From: a virus
Strand: one strand, 5' to 3'
Length of the DNA stretch: 23,219 nucleotides
Virus record (IMG/VR): IMGVR_UViG_3300010885_072489
Span: 1-23,219 of that record
The position numbers and the translations under genes are program-made. Each line of letters opens with the position of its first letter. Positions within the stretch are counted from its first letter, which is position 1. The notes under the pieces were generated by a model, which saw only the letters and a list, made by a program, of their open reading frames with translations, did not search any database and was not told where the DNA came from. Of this stretch, positions 22,675-23,219 are shown one piece after another.

Positions 22675-23219
22675 TTAAATTAAACATGCTCCGCCAGCAC
22701 AACTAATCTCTTCTATGCCAACAGTATTATCTTCTGTTTCAGAAAGCTGGGTATAATCGACCTTTTTAAAACCATCAAATAGATCACAATAAATCTTCCA
22801 ACCATAAACATCCTTCATGCAATACGTTAATCTTTTAACATCTCCATTAAAATATTTTCCAGCAAAGTTTTTCATTTTGGCTAAAAATCTCAATCTGCTT
22901 TCTGTATCGCTTTCTTTTGATTGATTCATCGAAACATAATCACAAGCTGCCCATAGATTATTATTAAATTCATTTAGTCCAAGCTCAATTAAACCAGAAC
23001 ACCACAAAGCAGCATCTCCATATTCTTTAACAATTTCTCTGCTGGTATAAACTGTTGTGAATGGGGCTTGAGGATAGTCTTTATCTCCGCTTTGTGGAAT
23101 CAAGGATATTCCTGCAAAATACTTTCGATTATCATAAATGTACTGGGTTACAGAATCCCACTCGTCAGGTTTAACCGTGACAGTATTGCTCACATTATGA
23201 CTTAAATATTCTTGAGTAC
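22675..23219 (-). CDS. nrdJ: Class II (B12-dependent) ribonucleotide reductase, C-terminal part, cut by window edge
   Basis: The frame remains open to the window edge, reading TQEYLSHNVSNTVTVKPDEW before the first in-frame GTG, so the gene continues beyond base 23219. HNVSNTVTV, YDNRKYFAGISLIP and PQAPFTTV are blocks of the C-terminal region of adenosylcobalamin-dependent reductases. The tail ends SCAGGACLI, giving the CX4C redox pair (C165 and C170 counted from the GTG) that recycles the active-site disulfide. The enzyme makes deoxyribonucleotides without oxygen, and active-site and B12-binding parts would lie in the missing portion. It fits with the dNMP kinase downstream. A class I or III enzyme is less likely from these motifs. 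Confidence 0.8.
   Translation of the reverse strand, partial: TQEYLSHNVSNTVTVKPDEWDSVTQYIYDNRKYFAGISLIPQSGDKDYPQAPFTTVYTSREIVKEYGDAALWCSGLIELGLNEFNNNLWAACDYVSMNQSKESDTESRLRFLAKMKNFAGKYFNGDVKRLTYCMKDVYGWKIYCDLFDGFKKVDYTQLSETEDNTVGIEEISCAGGACLI

Noticed and set aside
22675-23193. Complete 172-residue gene starting at the GTG at 23193
   Set aside because: The frame continues upstream without a stop to the window edge, and the upstream residues (EYLSHNVSNT) continue the reductase motif, so this is an internal GTG of a truncated gene.

Overview
The window is a gene-dense, AT-rich segment of a tailed double-stranded DNA bacteriophage genome, probably an uncultured one with a fairly large genome. 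All credible genes lie on the minus strand, so gene order below runs from high to low coordinates. Genes abut or overlap by a few bases (ATGA and TAATG junctions are common). TAA, TAG and TGA are all used as stops, which fits the standard bacterial code. I see no capsid, tail, terminase, integrase, tRNA or host gene.

Region 1 (23219 to about 18938) is an early and nucleotide-metabolism block. It starts with the 3' end of a class II (B12-dependent) ribonucleotide reductase cut by the window edge. It continues with a PhoH-like ATPase, an HNH endonuclease, a pair of paralogous unknown proteins separated by an FmdB-type zinc ribbon and an acidic protein, a small helix-turn-helix protein and another unknown protein.

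Region 2 (18937 to 7503) is the recombination and replication module. It holds a RecA/UvsX-type recombinase, an EDxHD-like nuclease, a small helical protein that may be a UvsY-like mediator, a zinc-ribbon protein, a DnaB helicase, a DnaG-type CHC2/Toprim primase, a T4 gp1-like dNMP kinase, a RecB/Cas4-type nuclease with a possible Fe-S cluster, a split bacterial-type DNA polymerase III alpha, a DnaQ-type exonuclease and SSB. The polymerase is divided into two genes just after its third catalytic aspartate, with a 59-residue protein gene and the exonuclease gene between the halves. These genes supply most of a self-sufficient replisome.

Region 3 (7432 to 865) lies beyond a strong UUCG-capped hairpin after ssb. 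It is an eight-gene glycan-type cluster. One glycosyltransferase has an intact EX7E motif and an inserted seven-cysteine knuckle. Around it lie several GT-B-like, GT-A-like, nucleotidyltransferase-like and methyltransferase-like proteins whose usual catalytic motifs look degenerate. It is the least ordinary part of the window. Virion-surface or DNA glycosylation are both possible roles, but the sequence alone does not decide.

Region 4 (890 to 1) holds a HTH/NUMOD-like EDxHD nuclease, probably a free-standing homing endonuclease, and the 5' end of a Lys/Glu/Val-rich protein cut by the window edge.
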